The position numbers and the translations under genes were made by a program. 36,489 bases of DNA from Lingula anatina (Eukaryota; Brachiopoda; Lingulata; Lingulida; Lingulidae), in the NCBI RefSeq assembly GCF_001039355.2, contig NW_019773627.1, positions 11,928-48,416 on the forward strand, in the 5' to 3' direction. This document shows, in pieces, positions 1 to 12,529 of the stretch (positions are counted from its first letter, which is position 1; every line of letters begins with the position of its first letter). Below the pieces are notes generated by a model, which searched no databases, was not told the origin of the DNA, and saw only the letters and a list, made by a program, of their open reading frames with translations.

Positions 1-14
1 GTGTGTGTGTGTAC
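1..14 (-). repeat. Dinucleotide repeat abutting the gene C stalk-exon donor
   Basis: The intron begins GTAC and continues as an AC repeat to the window edge. The homologous intron of gene A begins GTATA and continues as a GA repeat. Confidence 0.6.
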
Positions 15-2975
15 CTGCGTTATCTTCGTCATTGCCTTGCTTCTGTTTCTCTCTATCACCATCTTTGGGATCGACCGTTGTCTTGCTCAATTTAGGTGTG
101 GTCACTGCAGCAGGGGGTGTGGTCATTACAGCAGTAGGTGTGGTTATTACAACACTAGGCGTGGTTATTGCAGCAGGATGTGTGGTTAATACAGCAGACG
201 GCGGTGTTAATGACGTTGAACCAGTAAAAGCTATAGTCGAAGCCATTGGTGTGTTTGTTGATATCGTAGCAAATTCTAAAGTGGCGGGCGTGGTATTTAC
301 AGTGGCAGGCGTGGTTGTTGGTGTAGAAGGCGTGGACGTCGCAGAGGTAGGCGTGATTGGTACAGTGGTAGGCGTAGTTATTGCAGTACTTGGCGTGGTT
401 ATTGCAGTGGTAGGGGTGGCTGTCGGAGTGGTTGGCGTGGTTTTCGTAGTTGCAGGCTTCGTTGTCTTTGTCGTTTGTATGGTTGTTACAGATGACAAAG
501 TGGTTGTATTGTTGACAAATGTAGTTGTGGCTGTGATGTGTGTGGATGCTGTAGTTGTAGGAGCGCTTGTGATGGGCGTCGATGTCATCGTTGATTGAGG
601 GGTTGTGATCGGCGAGAATGACGTAGTTGATGGTGAGGTTGTGATAGTGGTAGACAGGGTTGTTGCACTGGTTGTCATGGTTGCAATATTGATAGGTGTT
701 GCTGTGGTTGTAACGGGCATGGATGTCGTAGATGATGGAGTAGTTGCCTCAGTGGAAGGCAGAGTTGTTTCAGTGGTTGGCGTGGTTTCCATAGTTGTCG
801 GAGAGGTGGTCTCAGCGTTAGGTGTGGTTGTGGAAGGCGTGGCTGTTGTAGTTGACGTAGGAATTGTCATAGTTGTAGGCGTGGCATCGGTAGAAGTAGG
901 GATAACTGTAAACGTGGTAGTCGCGGTTGATGGAGTTGTTGTGATTTTGGTAGGCGTGGTTGCCATAGTTCTCGGAGTGGTTGTCGTTGTGGTAGGTGTG
1001 GCTGTTGTTGTCGGAGTGGTAGGCGTGGTAGTCGTTGTTAACGGGGGTGTAATCGTGGTGGTAGGCATATTTGCGGTAGTAGTAGGATTGGTCGTCGTAG
1101 AAGCAACTGTTGAAGACACAGTAGAAGAAGCTGCCTCTGAAGTAAGATGCCCAACGCAAGGCTCACCTTCGATAGTCACATCATCAACTGCAATGTCACT
1201 TAGATAACTACCAGGTCGTTTTGCCACAAATGCCAGACTAGTAGCTCCCACAGGTATGTCTACTGTGGCATTTTTCCAAGCGGGACCTTGATTATCTGTT
1301 TGAGAGATAAATGCATCTCTTAGCAACGTGCAGTAATAGAAAAAGTGCCACTCAATGAGCCCAGGCACAATTTGATTAAAAGGTTTTAAAAGAGAACCAA
1401 ACTGCGGTGGAATGTGTTATCTATTTTCTTTAACATTTGCACCTTATCTCAGATTGGATACAGAAATATAAGTATACATCAATATGTTATTGCTATAATT
1501 TTGATTATCTTTCTATATTTGAAAGACGGCATCTTTACACAATAATGAATGTAATAAAAGTTAAACTAACTCTCCATTGACCACAGAGTCTGAGTAACGC
1601 TCCCAGAGGAGTTCACAACAACCACCTTCAGGGACCCAACTACTGTTGGCTCTCCGAGAGCAGCATACATGTGGTAGTAGAAACGTAGACAGCAAGCATG
1701 CATCGTCTCCAACAATGGCGGGAAGAGTAACCAGGCTTCGGAATTAGGCAACACCCCACTTGCCTCCATGTATACATAATAACCAGCTGCAAGAGACACC
1801 AGGTCAAAAAGCATTAAGTTTACCGCGGTAAGACAATTAAAACGCAAATTCTCTTTTCATATTTATATAAATCGCTTATATGTTTGAATATTTAATCTTT
1901 TCATATGTTTGTGACTTTAATGAACACAACATTGGCTATTTCTGTAGCTTAATCCAAGTTCTATGACCGTGTACCGTCCTTTTCTAAAACATGAAAGCAT
2001 GTAAACTGCTTTAGATGCTGGCAAGCTCCATTTTAGTAAATGAGGATCAGGGCCTCTAAATCATGAGATTAAGTTATATTCTCGGGCACATAACAACGAC
2101 GAATGAACAGGTATTAATGTTAATACGTGTACTACCAGGATGTTTCGTACCTCCAGTAGTGTGGTCACCAGCTGGCCTCGTCCTACTACTGGGGGTTTCA
2201 CCTTTGTACCTTATCCATTCTGCCTGGCTGCGTTCGGATTAACTTAAAGCCTATACTTTTTAAGCTTATTAGCTAGTCAATCAGCTAAGTAAAATCTCAT
2301 TTGAGTTTGATAACCCATAAGAGTATTTGTGGCTTAAATGTAATGAATCTCGTAGTACTGTGGATTTAAAAGTATATGCAAATGCAGATGGCTTCATTCA
2401 TATTATCTAATACATGATATTATTACCATAAAATACTATGGTGTATTCGAGCTAAGATAAACCTCAATATTGACAAATGACGTAATGGAAGCTTTGAGAC
2501 AAACGCATCATAAATCAGACAACTGAGAGTAAAGAAACATTTATACATCATTAATCAGACAGCATCAAGGCTGGATTGCAGTGCTGTTGTAATTTTTAAT
2601 GTTATCTTGGAGGACATTAACATATCAAATTATATACACTAGTATCAGATGTCGATCAATATGTATATAATATAAAACATGATAATGCTTCTAGCCAACG
2701 TCAAGTATCGTAAAGCAATACATTGTATATATCTACATACCTCCCGTGGTATGATCTCCATTGGGCCCGGTGTTGGAACTAGGTGTGTTTCCACTGTGTC
2801 TCAGCCATTCTGCTTTACTGTGGTTCCTGTCGTATGTAAAGTTACATATGGACGGCTCTTCGAATGTGCAGTTTACCAGCACTTTTTGGGAAGGTGAAGA
2901 CTGTTGGACTGATAACTCTGGAACATGGATAAAATGTGATCATCATTTTTCATTACAGATATATACGTGTGTGTG

Positions 2976-3011
<36 letters not shown>

Positions 3012-4896
3012 CGTACGCACGCGTGCATGCGTGCTTGTGCGTGCGTGCGTGTGTGCCTGCGTGTGTGCGTGTGCGTGCGTGCAGACCTTGTGTAATGACG
3101 GCATTATCTACGGAGAGGTTGGAATGTGTCAACCTTGTTGACCCATTTGAACTCAAGTAGAGATTGTTTGTCACTGAGACATGGGAATAGGTAAACAACA
3201 ACAGGAGTGAAAATTTACCTTCATCGATCCGAGTCACATTGTCTGAAGTCTCCTCAAATCCAATCCAAGTCTCTCTTATATACTAATTCTGCAAGTTTAT
3301 TTATGGAATTGATTCATTAGATATTGCTTGATTAAACACAGTTCCGGAATTATCTGATGTAATGCTTTTGATATACACCTGAATATCAAGGTGGAATAAA
3401 TTCATAAATATAGATTTAGGACATACCCAGGGTGGGAGGTCACAAATTACATATGACGTACCTTTTAACGCAACTGTCCCCGTGCAATCTGCTGGTACAC
3501 CCTCTCATTAGATAAATTTGTCCTCGAATTTGTCATTAGGATAACGATTGGCTTTTTATAAATAATTATTAATACATGTATATTTTTCATTAATATGTTG
3601 TCTTCGTTCACTTAGTTAATTATTTGTTTTATTTTGCAAAAAAAAATCAGAAATTCATTAACAAGAACATTCAGATACTATTTCTCATTTTGTCACCTAG
3701 TTTAGTAAAATTGTGTCAACTCGACTCTTATCAAACTCTGCATGTTTCGCCTACACTTAATTGACTCCACTCGCATGCAGCTTGTCTCCGCAAAATCACT
3801 TAAGGTTTATAACGAAGCCAAGAAGGATCAGCATCCTTATCAGTAGAATATCACCAATCCATGGATTGAACAATTATACCCTATGGATTTGTTGATTTGT
3901 GACATGAATAACTGGCTAGTAGACTATTCAATGATGAATCACTACTATCCTCTGAATTACGAACCCCAGTCTAGCAATCATTCTGACAACTGAATAATGT
4001 TATCCAGTGTTGATGGAACTAGTAGCAGGTTAATTTACACTCTGAGAGCACCATATCTGTGCACAATGTAACAACTAAATCACCCCACCCACCGGTGGCC
4101 TACCTTTATCAGGATTTTCCTGTATAGTATTGTAACTTGTCTAGGGTTGGATCAAATAAAGGATATCATGGAACAGGTGAAAATTACGGATGTAAAACCT
4201 CAATCTTTATTGAACAGAAAAAATCAATGTATCAAAAAAAATAAATTAACCATTACCGTAGGAAAAAACTTTACTGTAGGATCAAGCCCTAAGCTTTGAA
4301 CTATACGCCCATGGATTATTGGTCTGATGCTATTCAATATAATCAACTTTGTTCATTTTTTAGATCTTGACTTATTCACTCCTGTGTTAGGTGACCTTGC
4401 GAGCAAGTTTATCAGAATGTATTTCTTAAAATTTAGTTGAAATTATTCACTTGTTCATCATAAACACCAAATAACCGACAGGATTAATTTTAAGCAATAG
4501 CTGTCTCGAAATTCGACAGTAAGTTTATAGCAGGGAAACGATATTCACCATAATCCAAATATACTATTACCATCACAAGGATGGCCTCTGCTCTACTTGT
4601 CAAATTACTATAGGAGCCTGAATTGCGGAACCGTTTCTCTTTCTTCTGTTACATGGAGATTTAAGTGCGGATTGAGTGCAGGGTGTTTTCTTTTCTGAAG
4701 AAACGCGAAAACCATGAATTTTTAGATGTTTGTAGATTTCCTCCTGGCCATATGGAAATTAATTCATTTTTACATGTAGATACAGACGTGCTTTTACTTT
4801 CATTTACACATCGTAATATTTAAAATGTCACTTACCTATTGTAAATATCAACAATACGAAGTAATATACCGCGGAAAATATTTCTGGTCTAGTCAT
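15..4896 (-). CDS. MAM-domain mucin-like type I membrane protein, gene C (3' end off the left edge)
   Basis: Exons in transcript order are 4896-4836, 2917-2741, 1786-1571 and 1295-15; all junctions are phase 1 with GT-AG sites. Exon 1 is 61 bases and encodes a signal peptide beginning MTRPEIF followed by a hydrophobic run. The first-half MAM exon contains NCTFEEPSIC and ends GDHTTGG. The next exon carries GYYVYMEAS and the third MAM cysteine, and the last visible exon starts NNQGPAWKNATVDI and gives the fourth cysteine (PCVGH). About 350 residues of Thr/Pro-rich stalk follow (TTPTTxTT-like), then a charged DREKQKQ juxtamembrane stretch. The frame is open through the whole 1281-base exon. The last donor (AACGCAG then GTACAC) lies 14 bases from the window edge, so the transmembrane and tail exons expected from gene A are outside. 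MAM domains mediate cell-surface adhesion; the ligand is unknown. The model gives one chimeric MAM domain because exons present in gene A are missing here. Confidence 0.8.
2151..2236 (-). pseudogene. Truncated relic of a MAM first-half exon in gene C
   Basis: Read on the minus strand this matches the 3' half of gene A exon 15931-15752, with residues like AEWIRYKGETPSSRT and ending GDHTTGG before a GTACGA donor. Similarity stops near 2236. The upstream half, which should hold NCTFEESSMCNFTYD and its two cysteines, is absent, as is an acceptor at the expected place. It is best read as a dead exon left in the intron between 2741 and 1786. Confidence 0.7.
2967..3082. repeat. GT-rich microsatellite with GCGT variants
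   Basis: Almost pure TG units grade into GTGCGTGC-type units. It lies in intron 1 of gene C, about 50 bases upstream (in transcript sense) of the 2917 acceptor. Cys/Val-rich or His/Thr-rich reading frames here are translated repeat. Confidence 0.9.
3083..4835. other. Intron 1 of gene C, no gene seen
   Basis: AT-rich, with short poly-A and poly-T runs and no reading frame with recognisable protein similarity. I see no terminal inverted repeats or RNA gene here. Confidence 0.5.
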
Positions 4897-5104
4897 GTTT
4901 TACACAGCTGAATGATAAATATCCACAGGCGATATGTCAAGGTTTGAGGAACAAGAAAAAACTTTCCTTGCGATCTTTCGTTAATATTGGTAAATATTAG
5001 CACGGATAAAGACTTCATTGATTGGCTATTTGTTTATCTCAAGCCAACTTGACCTTCCGTCGTATTAACGTGCTTTCCAGTTAGTGATAAGTTCACGTGC
5101 CAAC

Positions 5105-5134
5105 TTTATAATGATTTATAATGATTTATAATGG
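5105..5134. repeat. Three tandem copies of a 10-bp unit
   Basis: TTTATAATGA occurs at 5105, 5115 and 5125, the last with one change. It lies about 210 bases upstream of the gene C start codon. Confidence 0.8.
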
Positions 5135-6249
5135 TTGCACCCGTCGCTGTTTGAGATTAATAACTCGGCCGAAGGTAAGTTATGGATTCAACAATTGTTA
5201 GAAATATTTTATATATGTTGCGTTTTTTTTTTTTCTGGCAAGAAAAAGTTTGGTTCGCTTTTGAGATAGCGCATAGCACGGACTGTGGTGGTACATGAAG
5301 CGTTGAGGAGCTTTACATTGAATTCTGATTGTAATCTTTGAAGGATTTAAAACAATATGCTTGGCAACGATGTCCACTTAATATGTTATAGTGGCTTACC
5401 GGTAGATATCACATTAGAAGTATAGTATAGTTGTTAGGACATCACTACGTATAAGACGGAACCACAGTAAAATCAAATATTGGTAAATTTACCTGGCAAG
5501 TGACCGCGGTTAAGTTTAGGGTGGCACTTTTAGGGGTGCATATAATCTTGATACACGTATTGAGCATAAATGATATCTATACTAGGTGAAAAATATTTTA
5601 CTGATTTCATAAAAAGAAATTCCCTGTGTAACTGAAATGAGTTCATATAATACAGCTGGTTTAGGGAAGCGGCATAATTTGCCTATAACGTATTAAACAA
5701 TAGCATGGCTTCGGTTAAGGGATTTTTTTTAGGATTGGTACAGGTAGAAAAATTTCTATTAAAACTAAAATTTTAGTTAGAACTAAAAATAAAGTAACAA
5801 ATGAAGGAAAAATATTCGTGAGTATATGTGCTTACAAACTAACAGGTATAATTATGTATGATGAAAATTAATACAGTAGATGTATAATGCAATACGTGGA
5901 TTTTGTAAAAAATTCGGAAAATTCAGTCCAAAAAAAATATTTTTAGAAATAACACGTAAAATCCCGGGAAGACCAGAACGACCTAATGGACGTTTGATAT
6001 CGTTTATATACGTGAACGCATCGTGATCTGTAGGCCTGCGTGTACAGTAAATATGTAAAAAGATAGAGTGTCACATCGTTACATTATATAGCAAATAACC
6101 TTCTGGAAAGAGAAGAACATGTATTGTTTTGCTTTTGCGTGCCTTTTCTACTCCTCGATTGCGTACAGTCGGAAATAGTCTTCATGACGTCACCAGACAA
6201 TCATTTTGCTTGCGCTAGATTACATTTTGTACAGGTAAGATGTGTTATA

Positions 6250-6255
6250 TTTATT
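6250..6255 (-). terminator. Candidate polyadenylation signal of gene B
   Basis: AATAAA on the minus strand, about 220 bases beyond the gene B stop codon. This is a motif match only. Confidence 0.35.
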
Positions 6256-6475
6256 GAGCTATTCTTACTTGCACTTATACGACCTACTAAGATTGGTCGT
6301 CCTTTGTTATGTCGTCCCATCTCTAATAGAAACAGTCCTTAAGGCCCAAGAGAATACCACATAATCGGATCATAATGTCGACGTCATGCAGGAAGACTAT
6401 GACAATTTACTCGCTTTTGAAGGAAACCTGATCAGAGTCTTAGGTTATGATTCAGTTCCCCCACTGTGTAAAATT

Positions 6476-9400
6476 TCATTGCGGAGACATCTCCATATGC
6501 AGCTCATTGGCGTTTTTGCCATCACTATTAGAACCTACACCGGCCTCCCTGTCATTGTTCGTTTTTTCGTAGATGCCTACCGCCGATTTCTGCCTCCTAA
6601 AATAATAAGAACAACAGGTTTTACATTATAATGTTAAAAACCAGACGTTTGTGTGGAAGAATAGCGATAGGTGTATGAGTAGAATGTGAGACAGTGAGCA
6701 GTGTTAAATTTAAGGGCAACGTTCATTAAGGTCTTGTAATAAGTGAGGATACAGACGGCGACAACAAATCGATTGCGTTCGTACCTGTACTAAAAAAAAC
6801 AGTTGAATCAAACTTCAAATGTTGCTTTTAAAAAGTAAGAAGTTTGTGTTGGAAGAAGATATACTTTAAGTGAAATGAAAATTTTAAGCTGACTCACAGT
6901 TTCACGGCAGCGATGACGGCTATAGTAACTATAACCAGAAGTCCTCCACCTCCTGCACCAGCAGCTATAGCTATGATTTCACCTAAAACAAAAAACCACA
7001 TTCAATCATTTATAAGCGGGTGACAATATTTGATCGTTCCATTATGCATCATGGTTCAAAAGTTGATCGGTGAATGTAAGTGGTATACATTATAACTTTA
7101 ATCAATTAAATGCAGTCATAAATGCTAAAAATGCGATGCAAAATATAAAATAAAATTAAAATTAACGAAATCTCGGCAAATCCTCTACGCTAGAACAACA
7201 TGGGGGACATTTAGATTTGGTCGTAGAATTGACCATTTCTCTTGCAGATTGATAGCACATGATTTTAACTTGGATGTCAAAACACTCCATTTGGGGTTCC
7301 TATACTCACAGAGTTTGTACATATTAGCGTCAGCAGGATGTGTTAGCGGGTTAGACACTGTCTTATCCAACTGGTACCCATTTTAAACCATAATCAGGTA
7401 ATTACTACCCACACTGTACAATGTATGTCTGATACGCAAGCCAATTGTGGCATAATACAATTGTCTATGTTGGAAGACAGTAATTTGAGACCACATTCTT
7501 TAGTGTAAAGGACCAGCCAAAATCCGAAAATGCGCCATTACCTTCTTTCCCCTTGTTTTTGTCTTTGTTTCGTTGTCTTGATTCCGTTGTTGAACTTGCT
7601 TTGACATTCGAATCACTATTTGTTGTAGAGGAAATCAAATCAGTCGTTGCTGTGGTTGTTTCGAAATAAAGCACGTTACTGGCGTCATTCGAGACCGTCA
7701 GGAAAGGTGACGTATGACTATTTCCCACATTCACGGAAGATGTCGCAGATGGTTGGTTTGCGTCGATTGCTTGTGTCACTCGAGACACCTGCTCAATCTG
7801 TTTGGAAACTGAATTTAATTCCATCAGTGTTGTGACTTCTAGCTGTGAATATGCTGTCGCTGACGGTGTTATTGTCGCCGGCGAAGCTGCTGGTACATGA
7901 AGAGTCGCATCTGCGGTGACAACTGATAGGTCAGGCAATGACAACAGGATCGTAGCAACAGAAGAAGGAGAAAGAGACGAAGGTGTCTCACCAGATAACA
8001 AAGAAAATGTATCCAAAGTAGATGAAAGTGCTTCTGCTGCACTTGAGGATGAAGCAAACACTTGTTGCGTGGATGCATACCCTACACCAGTAGTTGCAGA
8101 AAACATGTTCGAAAGCGTTGACAACTGAGTCATATATGAGTTATCCGTCGCCAAGACGGTGCTGGGCTTATACGTATATACATCAGAAGATGCAGGAGAC
8201 CAAATGATTGAAGGTTCAAGTAAAGCGTTTGTCGCCGTAAACATATCTACGTCAGTGTTTCTTAGACAAGTTCCATTTTCAAGTATGACGTCATCTATTG
8301 CTATGTCGCCAAATGGGCCTCCCCCACGGACAGCTATAAAAGCCAAGGCACTTGATCCATTTGTGATATTCACTACTGCTTGTTTCCAGTCCGGTCCTTG
8401 ACTCCCTGTGAAACACGAAATTGACATACTTCGTCAGACATGCAGTCTAGACATGCATATCAACGGTTGAGGATATTATTGTCTTTCCAACGTTTACAAA
8501 CTTAAAAAGTCCTCAATAGTATAATGCTGCCTAATGCAAAAATATTATATTAAAATATGCATGTTAATCGTCATAGATCACCATAGATTTGAAAATACGA
8601 TAGTGACCAGGAAAGAGTGCATTATTTCTCTGCGACTTTCAGTTTATCTATTTTGTAATTTGCCCTTAACTGAAATAAATCCATGCCCTCACATTAATTT
8701 ATTGCTCTGTCTCCCCGTCTTTTCTTTGAAAGAATATCCCTTTTGAATACACGATAATTTTCCAAAATATTTTTGACTACGTGCACTGGTTACAGGACCA
8801 AAAGACAACATATTACAAAATGTTCCATGTAACAAACGTTACAAATGTAACGTGTCAGTTACAAATTGGATAGTTCTATGGACATCTTTATTGCCAAGTT
8901 AAATTGGCAATCCTAAAATATACATCATGGATCTATAGTTGATAATGGAACCCACTGAAAATCCACTCACTGGTTTATGATCCAATTTACATCGTCGAAA
9001 AAAGGAACTACCCAATTCGTAACTGACCCTATTAAGTTTCGGCAGAAATAGGCATTGCTGTTCGTCTGTCTTCGTCGATTTAAGATAACAGAAAATCACA
9101 CATGTACAATCAAGCTACTTTATTCGACTTTCAGTGAGTGCCACGTTTATTTTCTTTGTGCTTTTAGAGCAGAAGTTGCCTACCTGTTTTTGACCAATGT
9201 GTAAAAATAATACTCCCACTGGAATTAACTGATGCCACTTTCAGAGAACCGATGGTTGAGCCGTACATGTGGTAAAAGAAACGTAGACAACGTTGTGAAA
9301 ACGTTTCCTGGGTAAACGGGAAAAGCAACTGCGCGGAATAAACTGTAAATGAGCCGCTTGTCTCCAAGTACATGTAATACCCATCTGTCAAAAAAAGGAA

Positions 9401-11138
9401 AAACGTATTTCACAATATCCGTTCGCTGGTCCTTACCTTTGCAGGGCAAATGAAAAAAGTGTAAAAGAAAACAAAATGGATAGGGTCATATATACATTGC
9501 ATTTATTATTTGGTTTCCAGCTAACTTGGTTGATGCAGGAATGACGTGTGTGCCAGTAATATAACTAACAACTATAATTATTTATCATCAACCGAATGCA
9601 CTGATGATCGATCACCTTAAATATATTTTACAAACCTCCCGTCGTATGATCACCATTTGGTCCTGTGTTGTTACTTGGCGTCCTCCCTCTATGCCGTGTC
9701 CAGTTAGGATTAGTATGGCTGCCGTCAAACGTGAAATTGCATATGGACGACTCTTCAAATGTGCAGTTCAACAAAACTTCCACTGGGGACTGTATCGTTT
9801 GTTCTGATGATAAACCTAAAGGAAGATTTTAACATTGTGAAGTGTCTGTATCTATGGAAGCAATTATATATGCACCTGAAAGATAAGATGTTTGACACAT
9901 TTTGCATTAAATCCAGCTGTGTTTATTTATGATAGAACATTTATACCTGGTGACATCAAATATAACATGGAATTCTCGTGGTTGGCAATATTACAGCCAT
10001 AGAAGTATAATGCCTACATGCACCTGTTGATCATGGAATGACCAATACGTGAAAACAACACGATGACAATTAAAACCAAATAAGAAGCAAATGCAAATAA
10101 CAATAAAAGTGCGATAAAAACAACTAAAAAACACTATGACAATAGTAAAACATAAAATAATTCATCGATTAAAGGAACTATTTCTTTAAAATAGTTCAAT
10201 AACTTAAAAAGTTCAATTCTATATATTAAATCCGTCAGTTTCTTTTAAAATCCGTCAGTTTCTTTTAAAAAGTACATTCAAATTTCTTAGAGGCTATGGA
10301 ATAAAAGTCTTTGCAGGTCTAAAAGTCATACGCTTTAGGATATAAATATTCTGCGAGTGTCTCAGAGAATGCGAATGTTTTTTTTTTTTTTTTTTGTTTT
10401 GTTTTGTTTAATTTTGGTAATAAATGGTTCAGTATTTGCGATTCCATAGACACGCTTGTAAAGATTTAAAGGCATAAGTCGTTGGGCCTGGTTTGCGAAG
10501 AAACAGAGTTTATCATTATTATTTTTTTTTTATTTATTTATTTTATTTATTTATTTATTTATTTATTTTTTTTTTTTTTTTTTGGTAATGCCTCGGTGTT
10601 TTACGACATGTTTGGATACAGTATTTGGACAACTGTTTTCTGGTCGGATTCAATTTTTCACCTTGGAACTTGGTGGTGCGTGATTTTGAATAAGTATGAA
10701 TAAGCTTCGCAGATTAAATGGGTAAACAACGCAGAAGCCTCTAACAAAGTGGGTAATGCATGTACAGAAGTCACAGTAGATAGTCAAGTCACCACCATGA
10801 GGCAGATTTACTTAAAAATTTACTGAAAAATCTATTTACGGGAGTGGCCAGGACTCATAAGCTATAAAGTATAGGCTACGATCATGAACGGTTTCAAAAA
10901 TGGCATTCTATATCTGATGCAAAAATATATCGCCCCTGCAAATACAGTGTGCCTGAATTAGGAAAAAATTAATTTTATCAAACTTACCTTTGGTGCCTAT
11001 TAAATTAATGGTTGGCCTATACGAGCGTACTACATGTAGCATAGAAGGATGAAGTAATGAAATTTTAACGCACTTACCAAGAAGACCCACAGCCGTCATC
11101 AAACAACCAAGTATTCTTCGAACCGCTCTGCCCGTCAT
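6476..11138 (-). CDS. MAM-domain type I membrane protein with Ser/Thr-rich stalk, gene B
   Basis: Exons are 11138-11078, 9815-9636, 9384-9184, 8405-7542, 6982-6898 and 6596-6476, giving 1512 bases (503 residues plus stop) with consistent phases 1,1,1,1,2. Residues 1-20 form a signal peptide (MTGRAVRRILGCLM start). The MAM domain spans about residues 38-194, with cysteines in NCTFEESSIC, QRCLRFFYHMY and ENGTC. Residues 195-435 form a Ser/Thr/Ala/Val stalk that, unlike genes A and C, has no short tandem repeat; it ends in a basic stretch (RQRNKDKNKGKEG). The transmembrane exon reads GEIIAIAAGAGGGGLLVIV and on. The last exon was found by phase: it starts after TTATTTTAG and encodes a 39-residue tail beginning RQKSAVGIYEK, ending in TGA at 6478-6476. 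The tail has no NPxY motif. A cell-surface or adhesion role is inferred from architecture; no ligand can be named. Confidence 0.85.
10231..10270. repeat. Tandem 20-bp duplication
   Basis: The unit TCCGTCAGTTTCTTTTAAAA occurs twice in exact tandem within gene B intron 1. Confidence 0.9.
10520..10583. repeat. TTTA-rich and poly-T low-complexity tract
   Basis: ATTT units end in a long T run, in intron 1 of gene B. The Phe/Ile-rich frame across it is not coding. Confidence 0.9.
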
Positions 11139-12052
11139 CCCTGCGTTTGTTTCGGACTGGGGATGTTAACTTTAACAAGAATTCAGAAAATAAAAACACA
11201 AGTTAGAAGAACGCCGCCAGGACGTTTCATTTACAATTCACCTCCCTTTTGTAAGATGACGGGCGACTTTTCGACCCCAACTAAGTTTCCGTCAAAGAGG
11301 TTTCTATATTTACTATCTCTTACTATTTACCCATGTGTCAAGATGACGGGAGAGATATTGAGAAGTTCGTACTGTACCTCTTATCAATAATATAGCGTAC
11401 ACATAGTTACATTGTTTGATTTGAAAACGTCGAAACTGATGCCCCTTTCATGTCTAATTGCAACCACCCCCATATTTAGAGGCAACAAGATTCATTTACA
11501 GTTAAATACAGTTACTGTATGTATGTATATACAACGATCACCGACTCCTACATATATTTTATGTGCCATAAAAAAAATTGGCTCCGTAAACTCGTGGAAC
11601 GATCCTTAACACCTTGTTGCTGTGCATCGCTATTCTGGCAGGTCTGATTGTTAACATGACGTTAAAAGAAAATTTTAATGAAAAATCGATAAATGTGAAC
11701 GTTCATTCCTTCAAAAATGCAAAAAAAAAAAACACACACACAAACAAAAAAACACAAAAAAACACAAAAATATGTAATACAAAACTCATTGATTTATTTA
11801 AAAAACAGGTCTACATGTATGTTAAGAAGTTTCGCCAAGGTTATTTCCACCTTGCACCTGATCAAGCTAACATGGAAACTCGATTCTGGGTACATTGACT
11901 GTTTTGATTTGTCTTTCTGTGGTACAAAACTGTACATTCTTTTTTATTTTTATTTTTAACTGTTTGCAATTCTTTCAAATAATTGGATTTAGAATATTTA
12001 ACACATGTATATTTTCTACTGAATGGTTCATATTAAAAACATTATGACATTG

Positions 12053-12058
12053 TTTATT
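12053..12058 (-). terminator. Candidate polyadenylation signal of gene A
   Basis: AATAAA on the minus strand about 470 bases past the gene A stop. Motif match only. Confidence 0.25.
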
Positions 12059-12162
12059 TCATGTTTTTTTAAACGTTGTATCTGAATCGCTGGGTCTCGT
12101 GATAATGAAATATGAAATGGATAATCTAGACACCAAACCAAAATGTCTGGATACTAAATTTT

Positions 12163-12164
<2 letters not shown>

Positions 12165-12236
<72 letters not shown>

Positions 12237-12251
12237 CACACGCACACACAC
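12165..12251. repeat. Compound (CT)n(CA)n microsatellite
   Basis: A CT run switches directly to a CA run with a few CG interruptions. It is intergenic. Confidence 0.95.
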
Positions 12252-12529
12252 TTTTTTGTACGAAATACCCTTAACTAAATCATGCTTACTCTTTTAAAAA
12301 ATATAAACACCGACACTTAACAACAATCGGTTCTAACAAAATGTCCATTCATTTGATTAATTGTCCGTCTCATTTCACATGCTACTTCGTTATATTATTC
12401 ACCAATAATAAACCGAGTGCTGCAAATGTCATATAAATGTACATGCACCGGCGAACAGTCAGTGTCACACATTGTTCAGTACGGGCCACTGGATGTTTTC
12501 CCCCTTAACTGAAAGGATTTAAGCCAATG

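Larger units (their letters stand above)
4897..6475. other. Intergenic region between gene C and gene B
   Basis: This holds the presumed promoter of gene C (upstream of 4896 on the minus strand) and the 3' flank of gene B. A TTTATAATGA unit is repeated three times at 5105-5134. No other gene is supported. Confidence 0.5.
11139..12529. other. Intergenic region between gene B and gene A
   Basis: Contains the upstream flank of gene B and the 3' flank of gene A, including a compound microsatellite at 12165-12251. No protein-like frame other than simple-sequence translation is seen. Confidence 0.5.

Noticed and set aside
5-1207. Two plus-strand Val-rich frames (197 and 200 codons) at the left end
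   Set aside because: Antisense of the gene C stalk, for the same reason. The minus-strand frame is open across both and carries MAM motifs and splice sites.
2761-3237. Cys/Val-rich and His/Thr-rich frames over the GT repeat
   Set aside because: Translation of a microsatellite next to an antisense MAM exon.
3220-3237. Possible alternative first exon of gene C (MTRIDEG before a GTAAAT donor)
   Set aside because: The phase fits, but there is no hydrophobic signal sequence. The 61-base exon at 4896-4836 matches the family pattern exactly.
7869-8401. Several short frames on both strands inside gene B exon 4
   Set aside because: Shadows of the real minus-strand exon, which has MAM cysteine motifs and fitting splice phases.
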